From NCBI GenBank assembly GCA_030248295.1, contig JASANH010001018.1, forward strand, positions 248,001 through 312,000: a stretch of 64,000 nt of DNA, in the 5' to 3' direction. The stretch comes from Mesodorylaimus sp. YZB2_4 (taxonomy: Eukaryota > Nematoda > Enoplea > Dorylaimida > Dorylaimidae). Shown here in pieces: positions 21,583-42,500 of the stretch (its first letter is position 1; each line of letters begins with the position of its first letter). Both the position numbers and the translations under genes were made by a program. The notes below the pieces were generated by a model. The model was not told the DNA's origin. It saw only the letters and a program-made list of their open reading frames with translations, and did no database searches.

Positions 21583-22974
21583 ATGGAGCCCGGCCAAACT
21601 GATCAGATGTCGGTTCAAGAATGGGGGGCTTATGTTGCACGAGAGGCTGACTACGTGCTTAATAGCAGCTCCGTCTCTCAGGCGGTAAGAGAAAGGTGGT
21701 CGACGGCCCGTCTGAATGTCCGAATGCAGCACGTCGGATCACCGAAAATGTCTGTAAGAATAGGTGTCATTAAATCAAGTCCTTCTGCCATGCCCTGCGC
21801 TTTTAACAAAATATGTGACTCGCGTGGATTTGCTATGGAGCGTGCGCTGGTCGTATGCGAGGCTTTGGGACTGAATTGCACATTCGGCTGGTACAATGGC
21901 ACTGAGTACGGGGAATACGATGAAGGTACTGGCACCATGACTGGCCTTCTCGGTGCCATTCGCGATGGTCATTTTGACACTGCCCTACCCAATCTTAAGC
22001 CAACTTACTACCGGCTTAAAGCCATTTCTTTTAGCGACATCTACATCTTCGCCAGCATAGCTATGGGCACTCGTGCACCAGACACCACGAGACAGGATTC
22101 GGAATTGAGTACTGGCGTTCTGTGCGCGTTCCAGCTGCCTGTCTGGTGCGCCTTACTTCTGTCACTGCTCCTCGCCTCATTAGTCATAACTGTCAACATA
22201 AGAACAATGCAGCCCCATCCTCAATCTGTGCTAAGGCTGTTTATGGAGGCACTCTTAAATCTGATTACGCTCTCCGACAGTGGTCCCCATTTGTATTCAA
22301 TCAGATTGGTCACAACATCCTGGGCATTGGCGTCTATTGTACTGACGACTTCGTTGACGGGTCTGCTAACGTCACTGCATGTAACCACTGGATTCAAGCC
22401 CCCGTTTACCGATTTAGAGACCTTCGTCAATTGCTTGGAGCAGGATCGATGTAGAATGATATCAACAGCCAAATCATTCAGTTTCCTGCAGCTGTTGACA
22501 AGCACAGAAAAGTTGGGTCCGCGTGTTAAAGAAGTTCTGAAGAGAAAACCTATTGAAATATTGCCAGAAGAGCTAATACCGCAGAGGATTCTGGAAGAAA
22601 AAAAGCGCTACCTTGTTTGGCCTGTCACTAGCACTACATTTCTGTACAACATTAGAACGTTTAGTGATTGCGATTTCTATTGGCTGGATGCCCCTTACAG
22701 AGTATTTGGCACGTTTCCATTCAGAAAGAACTCGTCATTGCTCCCTATTTTTAATCGATTAGCCATTCCTTACTTTGAAAGTGGAATAGAGAGCGCGATA
22801 TTGGCGAAATATGAGAAACGTTCCAAGGCGTGCAGCAACTTTGCCAAAAAGAATGATTTTGTCCATTTCGGCTCAGTGCGTAAAGTGTTCGTGTGGTATG
22901 GTGCGGCAATTTGTGTCAATGTAATGTTCATGACTGGGGAGATTGTGGCCAGAAGGATCAATGGACGACCATAA
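21583..22974 (+). CDS. Ionotropic-receptor-like membrane protein, copy 4 (intact, opposite strand)
   Basis: An intact single frame of 463 residues, the longest family member. It carries about 60 extra N-terminal residues (EWGAYVAREADYVLNSS...) before the shared start VRIGVIKSSPSAMPCAFNK. S1 contains YGEYDEGTGTMTGLLGA. The first membrane helix is near 185-205 (FQLPVWCALLLSLLLASL). The M3-like helix follows WALASIVLTTSLTGLLTSL. S2 contains EEKKRYLVWPVTSTTFLYN and FRKNSSLLPIFNRLAIPYFE. The last helix is near 430-455. This fits an iGluR/IR channel core. It is a paralogue of the copies at 883-8269 but reads in the other direction about 13 kb away, on the other side of the fusion gene. It may show the complete N-terminus that the other copies keep in separate exons. 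Confidence 0.82.
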   Translation: MEPGQTDQMSVQEWGAYVAREADYVLNSSSVSQAVRERWSTARLNVRMQHVGSPKMSVRIGVIKSSPSAMPCAFNKICDSRGFAMERALVVCEALGLNCTFGWYNGTEYGEYDEGTGTMTGLLGAIRDGHFDTALPNLKPTYYRLKAISFSDIYIFASIAMGTRAPDTTRQDSELSTGVLCAFQLPVWCALLLSLLLASLVITVNIRTMQPHPQSVLRLFMEALLNLITLSDSGPHLYSIRLVTTSWALASIVLTTSLTGLLTSLHVTTGFKPPFTDLETFVNCLEQDRCRMISTAKSFSFLQLLTSTEKLGPRVKEVLKRKPIEILPEELIPQRILEEKKRYLVWPVTSTTFLYNIRTFSDCDFYWLDAPYRVFGTFPFRKNSSLLPIFNRLAIPYFESGIESAILAKYEKRSKACSNFAKKNDFVHFGSVRKVFVWYGAAICVNVMFMTGEIVARRINGRP

Positions 22975-24693
22975 ACGCATTTTCTTAATTTTTGCGAGTA
23001 CACTGCGAAGATATAGATTGTCTAGTGTTAGCTGCTAATAGACGTTCAACTTAAAGTTTCCTGCAAAGTCTGTCTTGTGAATATAGCCTCAGGCTAGGAG
23101 TGCGACTGGTCAGATAAAACGAGTGGGCGCTTCCAACAGACGTTTTTGGAAAGATTGACCATTTCTGATGCCGTTGGAGAGCAGAGGATCGGAACTCGGA
23201 ACCTCTGCATCTTGCATTGGCAACAGGTTGGAATTGAATGAGCCAGTTTTCAATACAGCCATGTACAGCATGTAGTCAGATGTATGACTTCAGCACCTCG
23301 AAGTCAAATCCCAGTGGCGTATCTGTGCAGCCATGGTCACTCTGATGAGCTGTATGCATGTGTAGCCAAGCCTGGCAGGCGTAGGAGGGTGGTTGCTGAC
23401 CGAAGTGACGTAAACCCCGACTAAAGCAGGCAAGTCTTGCGACTATACCTACGGCTAAAACATAAACCCGACAACCCGAGTGGTTGACGTCTCCTAGCCA
23501 GGGGAGAGTATCGATTACTCTCTCCCACTCGCCATGGCCTACCAGGCACGAGGGTTACACATGTCTGTTTGGTGCGTGCGAGAGAGGTGGGCCATGCGAG
23601 CGACGAGAAGAGAATCGGAATGCGTGTTGTCTCTCAAACCTATGCCTGAGATGTCTGGAGGGCATATGCCTGGTATGCGTGTTGCGGACTCGTAACTCGT
23701 AAGTCGTATCTCTCAAACCTATACCTGGAAGGAATTTCATCGGGATCCGCGCCAGAAGGCATTTTTAATATGGTGGTCGTATACTGTATACACTTTGTAT
23801 TTGACGACGCCTCTTTGATCAGATTTGGGCGCGTACATTTTCAAACTCACTATGCCAATCTCAAATTAGCTCAGCTTGACTGGCTGCAGACAATCTGGGG
23901 AGTTGACCCATCGAAAATTTCATCCCTTTTGTTTCAGCCCGACAAATGCGTGTGGAAATATGACTTGCAGATGCAAGCGTGCAAATACTGCATGGCGCAT
24001 TTTCGCACGCAAGTCACATCTTACGTACTATAAGCGGAGTAGAGCTTCGTCGCACTCATGCAAATTATGGCGCTGGTTTAGAAGCCTGATAGCTTCCATT
24101 CCGTCACAACACTGTACTCTGGACTCCTCTGATTCTTATCATCCGACTGTTGCATGCGTCAAGCCTGACTGCTCTGTCTTAGCTGCATCGTCACTTGCAA
24201 CTGCTCAAGGAGGTTTTAGTCTTGGTGTCAACACTACACTTATCAGACGACCATCGAAATGAAACCGAAGCGCCAATAGCCAGATCCACTTGATGCCCAC
24301 CCTTTACTGCGTGATCCTATTGCGTTCCCACTTTCTAAGAAGTAGTCTAGCAGCACGTAACCGCCCAGCACCAGTGGCACTTACGCAGGGAGTCTTGCCA
24401 GATCTATTCATGAGCAGTTATCAGACAAACAGCAGTTGACAGGGTGCAACTGGTCGCATAAAATTTTGATATATGTATTTGAAAACTCAGAACCAATGCG
24501 GCCGTTCGAATTGTGAGAGGGTGAAGTTTCCGCAAACCCGAGTAGAGGCACTATAAATTATGCAAGCGAGGTATTATAGGCGTTACTGTTTCCTCATCAG
24601 CAAAAGTCTGAGCATCCACAAACTCAGCCTCATTGCAATGCATATATTTCTCCCTCGTAGCCTTACAAAACACTGCCTACCGCAAAAATTCAT
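22975..24693. other. Gene-free stretch with one MITE-like element
   Basis: Apart from the repeat at 23358-23563 I recognise nothing. Open frames at 23770-24262 have no known domain and no clear splice partners. Confidence 0.4.
23358..23563. repeat. MITE-like element, family B (copy 2, most complete)
   Basis: It is about 206 bp with inverted ends: it begins CATGTGTAGCC..GCCTGGCAGGC and finishes with the reverse complement of a close variant, GCCTACCAGGC...GGTTACACATG. A near-palindrome GGGAGAGTATCGATTACTCTC lies inside. Related copies are at 9-59, 36464-36661, 48885-49065 and 58689-58874. No coding capacity is present. This layout is typical of non-autonomous DNA transposons (MITEs). Confidence 0.7.
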
Positions 24694-25376
24694 TCACAGT
24701 GCCGAAGTTTCGTTCCCGTTCGTGCGAGTTGAATCAGCAACTCCTGCAGGACGATCACTATTCATGTTCAACGCGAGAAGGAGACCGCCTAAAAACGACA
24801 GCGCGGCCGAACTTGCGAAAATGGCTTTGGCGACAGTCCAGGCGGATGGATGCCGATCTCGAATGCGCCAGATGATCTGGACAACGGATTCCGGCTTCTC
24901 GGGTTCCTTGGGCATCGATTCATTGATCATTATCACTGTGACCTCCGACTCCTCGTCCGCTGTCGCATCAGGACCGAATATGATTCTAAGGGCTTCTTTT
25001 CTGATATAAACTGTGGCACTATTAAAATGTAGCCTTACTTTATTCCCGTCAGTACAGTCTTCTCCATGTTCATTTGATTCCACACCGAAGCAGGAGACAT
25101 GCTCGTGTTTTCACCTTCGACTGAACCGTATTCCAAGATCAGCATGCAACCCGACCCACGATCAAGTTCGGGCATGGCGGTCAGCGTCAACAAATGATCG
25201 TTGCCCGGTGCCAAGAGACCCAATGCACTCGGTTCAATTGTGAAATCCAGCGGATTGCTGCACTTCAATCGATATGAGACTGAATGACGTGTCGCATTAC
25301 GCAACTTCAATTGAGCTGATCGAGGACGGTCGTAGGGACCGAAGAATCTAACAGCGCCTTCAACCGCGTCGTCCAT
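24694..25376 (-). CDS. VAP-like protein: MSP domain plus C-terminal membrane anchor
   Basis: Two exons, 25376-25039 and 25000-24694, are joined over a 38-nt GT-AG intron with matching phase to give 214 residues. Residues 1-130 form an MSP (major sperm protein) fold: FFGPYDRPRSAQLKLRN, then SVSYRLKCSNP, then FTIEPSALGLLAPGN, a VAP-style VWNQM region, and the strand ALRIIFG. An acidic/proline linker and charged segment follow (PKEPEKPESV). A C-terminal membrane helix lies at about 170-195 (FASSAALSFLGGLLLAL). VAP proteins sit in the ER membrane and hold FFAT-motif partners at contact sites. Unlike classic VAP the hydrophobic helix is followed by about 20 lumenal residues. No coiled coil is evident between the MSP domain and the anchor. 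Confidence 0.72.
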
Positions 25377-25759
25377 GCAGCTCGTCGAGTGAGCCCCTAC
25401 CTCGACCCCATACGACCTTTAACTGCACGGTCAGCTGGGAAATTTTTCAATTAACGTCTCTGCTCATTACACTGCCCTGAAATGCCTGATGTGGTCTGTA
25501 GTGTATGATGGACCAAAGACAAACGATTTCTCGACTAAAAATATGAACATTCGCCAAAGACCAAATGTTTCAATCACAGTACGCTGAACAGGCAGTGTTC
25601 ACATCGTAACGATAACGTCATGCTGAAAAATTGATCGCGTGTTCGAAAATGAAGTCTCCTCAGCAAACCAGTCTCTGCGAAGCTTGACGTTTGAAGCGAC
25701 GGAAGTACCTGAAAAGCATTCTTTTGCTAAGCGAGAGCCCCAAAATGCAATAATTCTGC

Positions 25760-26914
25760 TTACGTCCATGCCAAATGGGGGTCTTGCTCTTGGCATGTCC
25801 ACTCGTCATTTTGTTGCATGGGTCTCGTTCCTGGTAGGCAGCTCTTCCCTGAAAAAGAACCCCCCCTAGGAAACTCGTTCATCAATTCGTAACAAAACTT
25901 ACAGCATTTTTTCCACAAATAGTAAGTCCCTTTTTGGCATCTGCACTGGTTTTCTCCTTTGTCGTTGCGGAAGCGATCATCTGTTGAACAAAATGATTCT
26001 TTGCACGTTTTTCGGCATTGGTCATCGAACTCGCATCCATGCTCGCTCGGTTTTAATGCTAAAATCGAAAATCACCCAAATAATGGTGTGATGTTGCCCT
26101 GCTTCCTGACCCAACCTTGCATCACTAATCTAATCAACTTTGTCTCCAGCCCTAACCGATCGAAGCAAACTTTGTTAGCATCGAAATCATTTTTGCTACA
26201 CCCTAACGACCCGCAAAAAGCCAAGAGAGAGGAGAGTAAAAGTGTTGCGCCTTTGTGGTTTTCAGGGATGACGGTCGGAAGCTGTGCACCTTGCCCCTAC
26301 CTCTCTCTTGTTACGGAAGTACAAGAATAAGTCAAAAGGTCTTCCTTGAAGCAACCTTTACGAATCAAAAGTTGCTACTTACGATTTACGCATCGTCCAT
26401 TTCGAAAAGCATCCGCCCCGACGCAAGACAAGGTTAGCCCGAAGGCGTGGCAATCTTGATCACTGGCGCATTGAACGGTCAAATTTCCATGCCCCTCGTA
26501 TTCTTCCATTTGTTCTTTCTCTGTTTGAGTCGCTGCTAAACTAGCGATCAGCCTATTTATGGTTTCTTGACTGGATGGGGTGGTGTAATTGAAATCGGCT
26601 CCGTGCAGTGGCGACATGAGTTTAGCCAGAATTCCGTTCATATTCTCATATAACGACAGCCACCGGTTCTGTGCCGAGTCGATGTCCATTTGACACTGAG
26701 CTGAAAGATAAGGAAAGACCACGAATTCTATGAGTTTCTAGGTTTGTGAGGACATTTTGGAGTCAGACGTTTCTGGGGTAGATACAGTAGCTTTGTGGGA
26801 TGAGTCCCAATCTGTGATACAAGCGTGATGTTTCCGATTTTGGATAAGGAGCTTACCAAATTGCGAGCACATGGCCCAAAGTGCGTAGACAATCGAAGAA
26901 CACGCGAATCTCAT
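25760..26914 (-). CDS. Secreted cysteine-rich protein (EB/EGF-like end), four exons
   Basis: Exons 26914-26857, 26700-26383, 26058-25903 and 25848-25760 join in phase to 206 residues. The first 20 residues look like a signal peptide (MRFACSSIVYALWAMCSQFA). The middle 90 residues are helical and polar with two N-glycosylation sequons (NYT, NLT). From about 105 on the chain is cysteine-rich: CASDQDCHAFGLTLSCVG..GRC, then CEFDDQCRKTCKESFC, then CRCQKGTYYLWKKC and further Cys. This resembles EB or EGF-like modules, but I cannot assign a known family. It is probably extracellular. It lies downstream of HECW on the opposite strand and just right of the VAP-like gene. Confidence 0.6.
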
Positions 26915-28639
26915 ATTTATCGCTTGTTTTCTCAACCACTTTGTCCCACCTCTTCGTCGTCCAATAGACTCCTCAACCCGTCCAAACCCCAATTTATGCC
27001 CCCTTGTTTATAAATAAACACGGACCGGTTGTCCGCGTCCAGTGAGCTGCTAGGCGTGCCGGCGTAGGATGGTGTGGCGTTGAGTGTGGCGTCCAATCGC
27101 GTGCCTGTGTCCACAATTACAATCCGTTTATTGACACGGAAAACGAAGAAAACGACGGATTTTTTCTCGCCTTGCCTTCGCTTTAATCGTAGCTCGGTTG
27201 GTACCACGCAGTACCTGTTGCGCCATTCACATCCGCAACTTACCTTTCCCACGCGCCCCATTGTCCACATCCAAGAGCCGCGTCCCTGACAGCCGCCAGT
27301 GGTCAATCAGTCCCGAATGCTCACGATAAGATGTGAGGGCGACGACATCAACAGGGGCAGTAAAAACCATGGGGAGAATAGGACATTTTGCGAAAGGACA
27401 CATTCAAAAATAAGTGGTATCGTAAAATCCATTAGCTGAGGTCGGGTAGCTTAGAAACTGAACCAGCACGCATAAGCAGCTAGTCTAGCTATGTAGTCGA
27501 TGCGCACGTACTAGGGGGGCCAGTCAGCTTACTTGGTCTCGACTGCCAAACTTGACAAAAATTGTGAAAAATTGATTGGAATAGCCTTGTCCGCACTAGG
27601 CCAATATGGCTCCGGGGGGGGGCATTCAACTCAGCTGCTTCTACTGTTGGTTCGCGTATAAACTCGACTTCTGGGCTCAACTTGCATTCTTTGGGGGCGG
27701 CATGGTAAACGTGGCCTCGTCCTTCCTCTTCTTGACCACCCGTCGTCTTGTCTTAAAAGGCTCGCCTAAGAGGCTTGTCCATTCTCCCCCATGCCAGCAC
27801 GTAATGGGCCATCTTGGGCGAAAATGTTTTTGCGCCTTTAGCCTCGTCATGGTCTAAGAAAAAAAAAGAAAAAAGATTAGCCGTTTCGCATTTCACGAGA
27901 TGGCCGATAAGAATGGAGAGAAGGGACGAGGCACGGCGGAAATTTATTTCTATACCTCCGTGTCTTGTAATGGAAGAGGCAAATTTATGATTTCTACTCT
28001 TCCCCAAATAAATGCTCAAGCTTGAGGAGGCCGTCTTTTTTGCGCCCCTTTCTTTCATTAAGGCTGCGTGTCCAGTAGCCAGCACCATTTGAGAGGCCAT
28101 AAAGTGGGCACTAGAAAAGTGATATATTGGATTTGGGACCATCGAATCTATATGCATTTTTTATCTCGTCCCAATGGAGGCACCCAAAACAAACGACAGT
28201 TGGGATTTTAAAACTCGCTTAGCCTCATTCCCGGTTTGGCCGAAAAGAAAATGGCTTATGGTCTCGCACGCAACATGCCGTGTTTCCTGTTGCACTATTA
28301 ACCAACTTTTTAAAGCACTGATTCTCTTACTGACGAAACGTAACTTGCTCTTTTTTTAATTCGCGCTTACTTTTCTTCAGTTTAGCTTCGTCCGAGATCA
28401 TTGACCAAGTTTTAAGTAGTGGCCGATAACTCATGGGACCATTCACCATGCCATCTCCGACTGACCGCGCCAAGAAGGAAGTCCAAGTAAAGGCCATTTG
28501 GCGTGGACGATTTGAAAAATTGATACTCCCTATTCGCCTGAATTGGGAATAGAAGGGCGAGAATTTGAAGCAACTTTATTTCGGCTTCTGCCATTCGCAA
28601 CAAACTCGCGCTGGAGTGTTTTTGGAAAAGTTCTTTTAA
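26915..28639. other. Intergenic stretch between cysteine-rich gene and HECW (divergent)
   Basis: Both neighbours start from this interval, so promoters and any 5' UTR exons should lie here. Long open frames on the minus strand (26932-27306, 27753-28157) have biased composition but no domain. I see no supported coding exon; non-coding leader exons of HECW cannot be excluded. Confidence 0.35.
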
Positions 28640-38258
<9,619 letters not shown>

Positions 38259-39547
38259 CAATATACAAGGGACCTTGATCTTATGCAGCTGCTTTTGTGC
38301 TTCTTGTGTGCTAGCTTCAGGTGTACTGCGTACGCGGATGCAATATTGTATACTTTTTTTGCTCCCACTTAAAGTTGTCTGACAGAACAATTCGTATGCC
38401 GAGGAGGCACATCCCACCCATCGCGACAGGTCCTAGCCAGAGCACTTTGGATCTGCGAGCTTTTTCGACTTCGCTTCATAGCCCCGGCGGTTATGGTCTG
38501 GGGAAGAGGGGGGGGGGGGGGAAATAATTGAAGCGAAATGCAATTGAGGATTTCTCGTTCGTAGCATCCCCTAACATACAGCTGTCGTTGCGTCGACAAA
38601 GTACAACAATGTGATATATATTTGCCTGAAATCACACAATCGACCGTCTTTGAGCCTATTCACAAAACATTCTGCTCTTATAACGTGTGCACAGTCATTC
38701 TGTCCTGTTCTTTACACTTCTTCGCCCTCTTTATTCCTCGCGTCGTCGCGACAACAGCAGGTACATTATTCATCGCCGTCCTACCATCAGTTTCTCCTAC
38801 AAGGTCAAAATACAGTATGCGCAAAGAATATTTGTGGGGATGTCCAGTTATTAGGCGTGCCATGAAGAATGATTCTCTGAAGGATACACTTTTGAAGGGC
38901 ACGAAGTAATGTGCCTGACGTTGCTTCTATTGTACATTATATCCATCTTTACTGAATGGGCAGTGACTTTTGACATGACCCAAGTGAGAGTCATTACTTC
39001 ACGGCTGCCAATTGCTGCGAGCGGGGACACGGAACCAAAAGCAGAAGGCACTCTCGGCTGGAGAACACCCACGCCACCGTTGAAGTGAGACAGTGACTGT
39101 TCCAGGAGTCACGCCTGAGGAGACTGATAGAAACACGTGCACTGCCCCGCGCGGCCTTGCTTAGGTTTGACTAAAGACGGCAACAAAAACGAGCTTTGGT
39201 AAGGAAAACGTGAGGGAGAGAAAGAAACAGTATCATCTCAGACAGTAACGTTATTCACACAAATATCTTGCTTCTCGAACCCGAGAAGAATTTCATGAGC
39301 CCTCACAGCGCACGTACGTATGAGCAAGTATAAAGCCACCTTGACAGAATCGAAAATAAGCAGCCCATTCCTTTACCCCCTTCTGACTAATCCTCGTCGA
39401 TTACTCATTGCAAAAGAAGATAAGAAACACAGAATTAAAAAAAAACAACATCGAAATATCGACAATAAAAAGGCTCTCACATTGATTCCCGACTAGTACC
39501 ATCAAACACGCATTAGCACAGAAATAAAACCATTTCAAACACGATTC
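38259..39547. other. Convergent intergenic region between HECW and Na+/K+-ATPase
   Basis: Both genes end here. It holds a G12 run near 38509-38520, a repeat of family C (38583-38754) and otherwise no coding signal. AATAAA-like sequences on the minus strand lie within about 300 bp past the ATPase stop. Confidence 0.4.
38583..38754 (+). repeat. Dispersed repeat, family C (copy 1)
   Basis: About 172 bp matching 57216-57390 in the same orientation: TTTGCCTGAAATCACA..AATCGACCGTCTTTGAGCC, then TGTGCACAG and TTTACACTTCTTC. The outer ends start near CTGTCGTTG and finish near GTCGCGACAACAG, a short imperfect inverted pair, so a small MITE is possible. Confidence 0.55.
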
Positions 39548-42500
39548 TCAATAATATGTTTCCTGATAAACCACGCCCACCGGGTTCCTGCGAATCAAAT
39601 AGCGTCGGAATTCGTCATAAATAAAAATAATGACGGCGAACGGCAACGCGCAAACCCACCAACCAAATCTAGGAGATGGAAATACGGTTTATGAATCCCG
39701 CAGTCTCAACTTCTCCGAGTAGCACTTACACCAGCGACTGCATATTCAACAAATCTTGCACGCCCGGCGTGTACACCAATCCGTAAGCTAAGACCGTTTC
39801 GAAGACAAGAGCGAAGTTCATCATCATGTTGCTGAAAAGGGAGCAGTTTCGAAAAAGGCTTAATCGAGGAAACGCCCCCTTACTGCATTCCTTGCTGAAC
39901 CAACGAGTTCTTACGAGTTTTCGAAATGAGCAGATCAGCCCATTGCACAATGACGATGGCCACGAAGAACGCCGTGTGGCAGGTCCACTCCAACATTTTC
40001 CGATTTTCAAATGACTACAAGCACGAAATTAAACAATCAGCCGAAAATTCGCGAATGAATAAGCACGCTCCTACCCATTCTTGCCCGTAGCTGTCCTCCA
40101 CGAACGCGTCCTTGTCGTCCCAGCGTTGCCGAATGCCCAGTAAGGCTTCCGGATAAAAACCGTGTTCCATCATGATCACGAAATAAGTGAAGAAGCCGGC
40201 AGATGCTTGGATCATGCCGATTTGCCCGTAGGCCAGAGAAATCAACCTGAAAATCCTAAGATTCGACCACAAAATTCTCAGTAGCCACGAGCTCACCGTT
40301 CGTTGACCAGCTTGTCGTGATTCGGATCGCGAGGCTTCCTCTTCATGATGTCAGTCTCACCATCTTCGTAAGCCAGGGATATGGCGGGCACCTGCCAAGA
40401 AAATAGTATCACCCATCCAGCCTGCCTACCCCTCCCCTGATCCTACCATATCAGTTCCCAGATCGATGCACAGGATCGTCACAGTGCCGAGAGCTAGCGG
40501 TATACCCAGGACAATGTTCAGCAAGAAAGGCGAGATTTCGGGAATGTTGCTGGTCAAGGTGTACGCAATGGACTTTTTCAAATTGTCAAATACCAGGCGT
40601 CCTGAATGAGCCCTGACAGATTGCCACCGCCCTCCGACCACTCCAGGTCACTTACCCTGTTCGATTCCAGTCACGATGCTGGCAAAGTTGTCGTCCAGTA
40701 GAATCATATCCGCAGCTTCCTTGCTCACATCACTGCCCGCGATGCCCATAGCGATGCCTGCAACCAGCTTTTGCCAACTCGTCCATCGAAGCCAGCCACT
40801 GCTTACCAATGTCGGCCTGTTTCAGGGCCGGAGCGTCGTTCACCCCGTCGCCAGTGACCGCGACGATATTTCCTTGCCGCTGGCATCCCTCGACGATAAT
40901 CAGCTTTTGCTGGGGCGATGTTCGAGCGAACACGATTTCATTGTATCGGTTCAGAACTTTGTCCAAGTCCTCATCGCTCATGTTCTTCAGCTTCATGCCG
41001 TGGATAACGATCGACGTGGGCTCCCTGCGAGAAAAGGCAAAAGTGAGCTCACTGCTCAGACCAAGAGCAGATTGCGCTTACTGCTCAGGAACAGCGGCCA
41101 ACGCGATCTTCCTTTCCTTGGCAATGTCTTCCACAGTCTTCGACCCGGGCGAGAAAATGCGCACAGCTTCGGCGATGGCTTTGGCAGTGATCGGGTGATC
41201 CCCAGTCACCATGATCACCTGAATGTGCACTGAATAAAAAATGAGTAAAAAAGTGCACTGATCCAACCTTGATTCCAGCCGAACGACACTTGTCCACTGC
41301 GTTCGGTACGGCGGCGCGGGGAGGGTCCATCATGGAAATCAGACCGAGAAAACGGAGACCACGCAGCGGAAAGTTGGGTTCGTTGTTTTCATTTTTGAAT
41401 TCAAATCCAGGCGGAAATTCGTCGAGCGACAGAGTCAGATCACAAAAGCCTGAAAACGCGGATTTGGGATCAGGGCGAATGCAACGGACTATCCTTACCT
41501 AATACACGCTCTCCCATGCCGCCCATCGTTTCGTACGCGGCTTCAAAGGCGCGCCGTAATTCGAACGACAACTCTACTTCCTTTCCGTTCAGAAAAATCG
41601 TCGTGCAGGCGTCGACGATGCGTTCAGGAGCGCCTTTCATGACTAGCAGATGCCGCTTTTCCTCGGGAGTTTCCGGATCGGGAGCGTGAATCGAGACCTT
41701 GGAAGAAAGTGTGTGCGCCATTAATGTGGACAACAGACCAAACATTCTACCTGATATTTGTTGGTGGAATTGAAGGGAATCTCGAACACCTTCTTGCACC
41801 GACCACGCCAGCCATTCACGTCACCGACCACTTGTTCCGTGTATTTGAGCAGGGCCGTCTCGCTGGCATCGCCGATGCACTCTCGTTTCTCGATGGCCAC
41901 GTCTTCCTGAGCAGCGTCTATGTCCACTTGGAAAGACGCTCATTTTCAGCCTCGCTCACCTGTTTCTCCTTGAATTCAGCTCGGTTGCAAAGGGCGGCGC
42001 AGCGCAGCAGAGCCATGAACGTGGGCAGCTGCCTGATCCTCTTGTCCAGGACGACCTTACCATCTTCGCGCGTGTTCACGATGCGCTTGTCGAACCAGCA
42101 ATTCGAAACGGTCATGCGATTTTCGGTCAAAGTACCCGTCTTGTCGGTGCAAATGACACTCGTCGAGCCCAACGTCTCCACGGCCTCCAAGTTCTTCACC
42201 AGACAGTTCTTCTCAGCCATGTGACGCGCAGTCAATGTCAGGCACACCTGTGACAGAAGGTAGAGGAAAAATGTAGGGGCAGGACAAAGTTCAATTTACA
42301 GTGACGGTGGCCAGCAAGCCCTCAGGGACATTGGCCACGATGATTCCGATTAAGAACACCACCGACTGGATCCACTCGTGACCCATCGAGAGAGAAACGA
42401 TAAAGAAGGATACGCCAAGGAAAACGGCGACACCCGTGATAATGTGAATGAAATGATGGATCTCCTTGGCGATGGGAGTTTCGCCTGATTCCAAGCCAGA

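Noticed and set aside
26932..28157. Long minus-strand open frames (26932-27306 and 27753-28157)
   Set aside because: No domain, biased composition and no splice partners; they overlap the putative promoter side of HECW.
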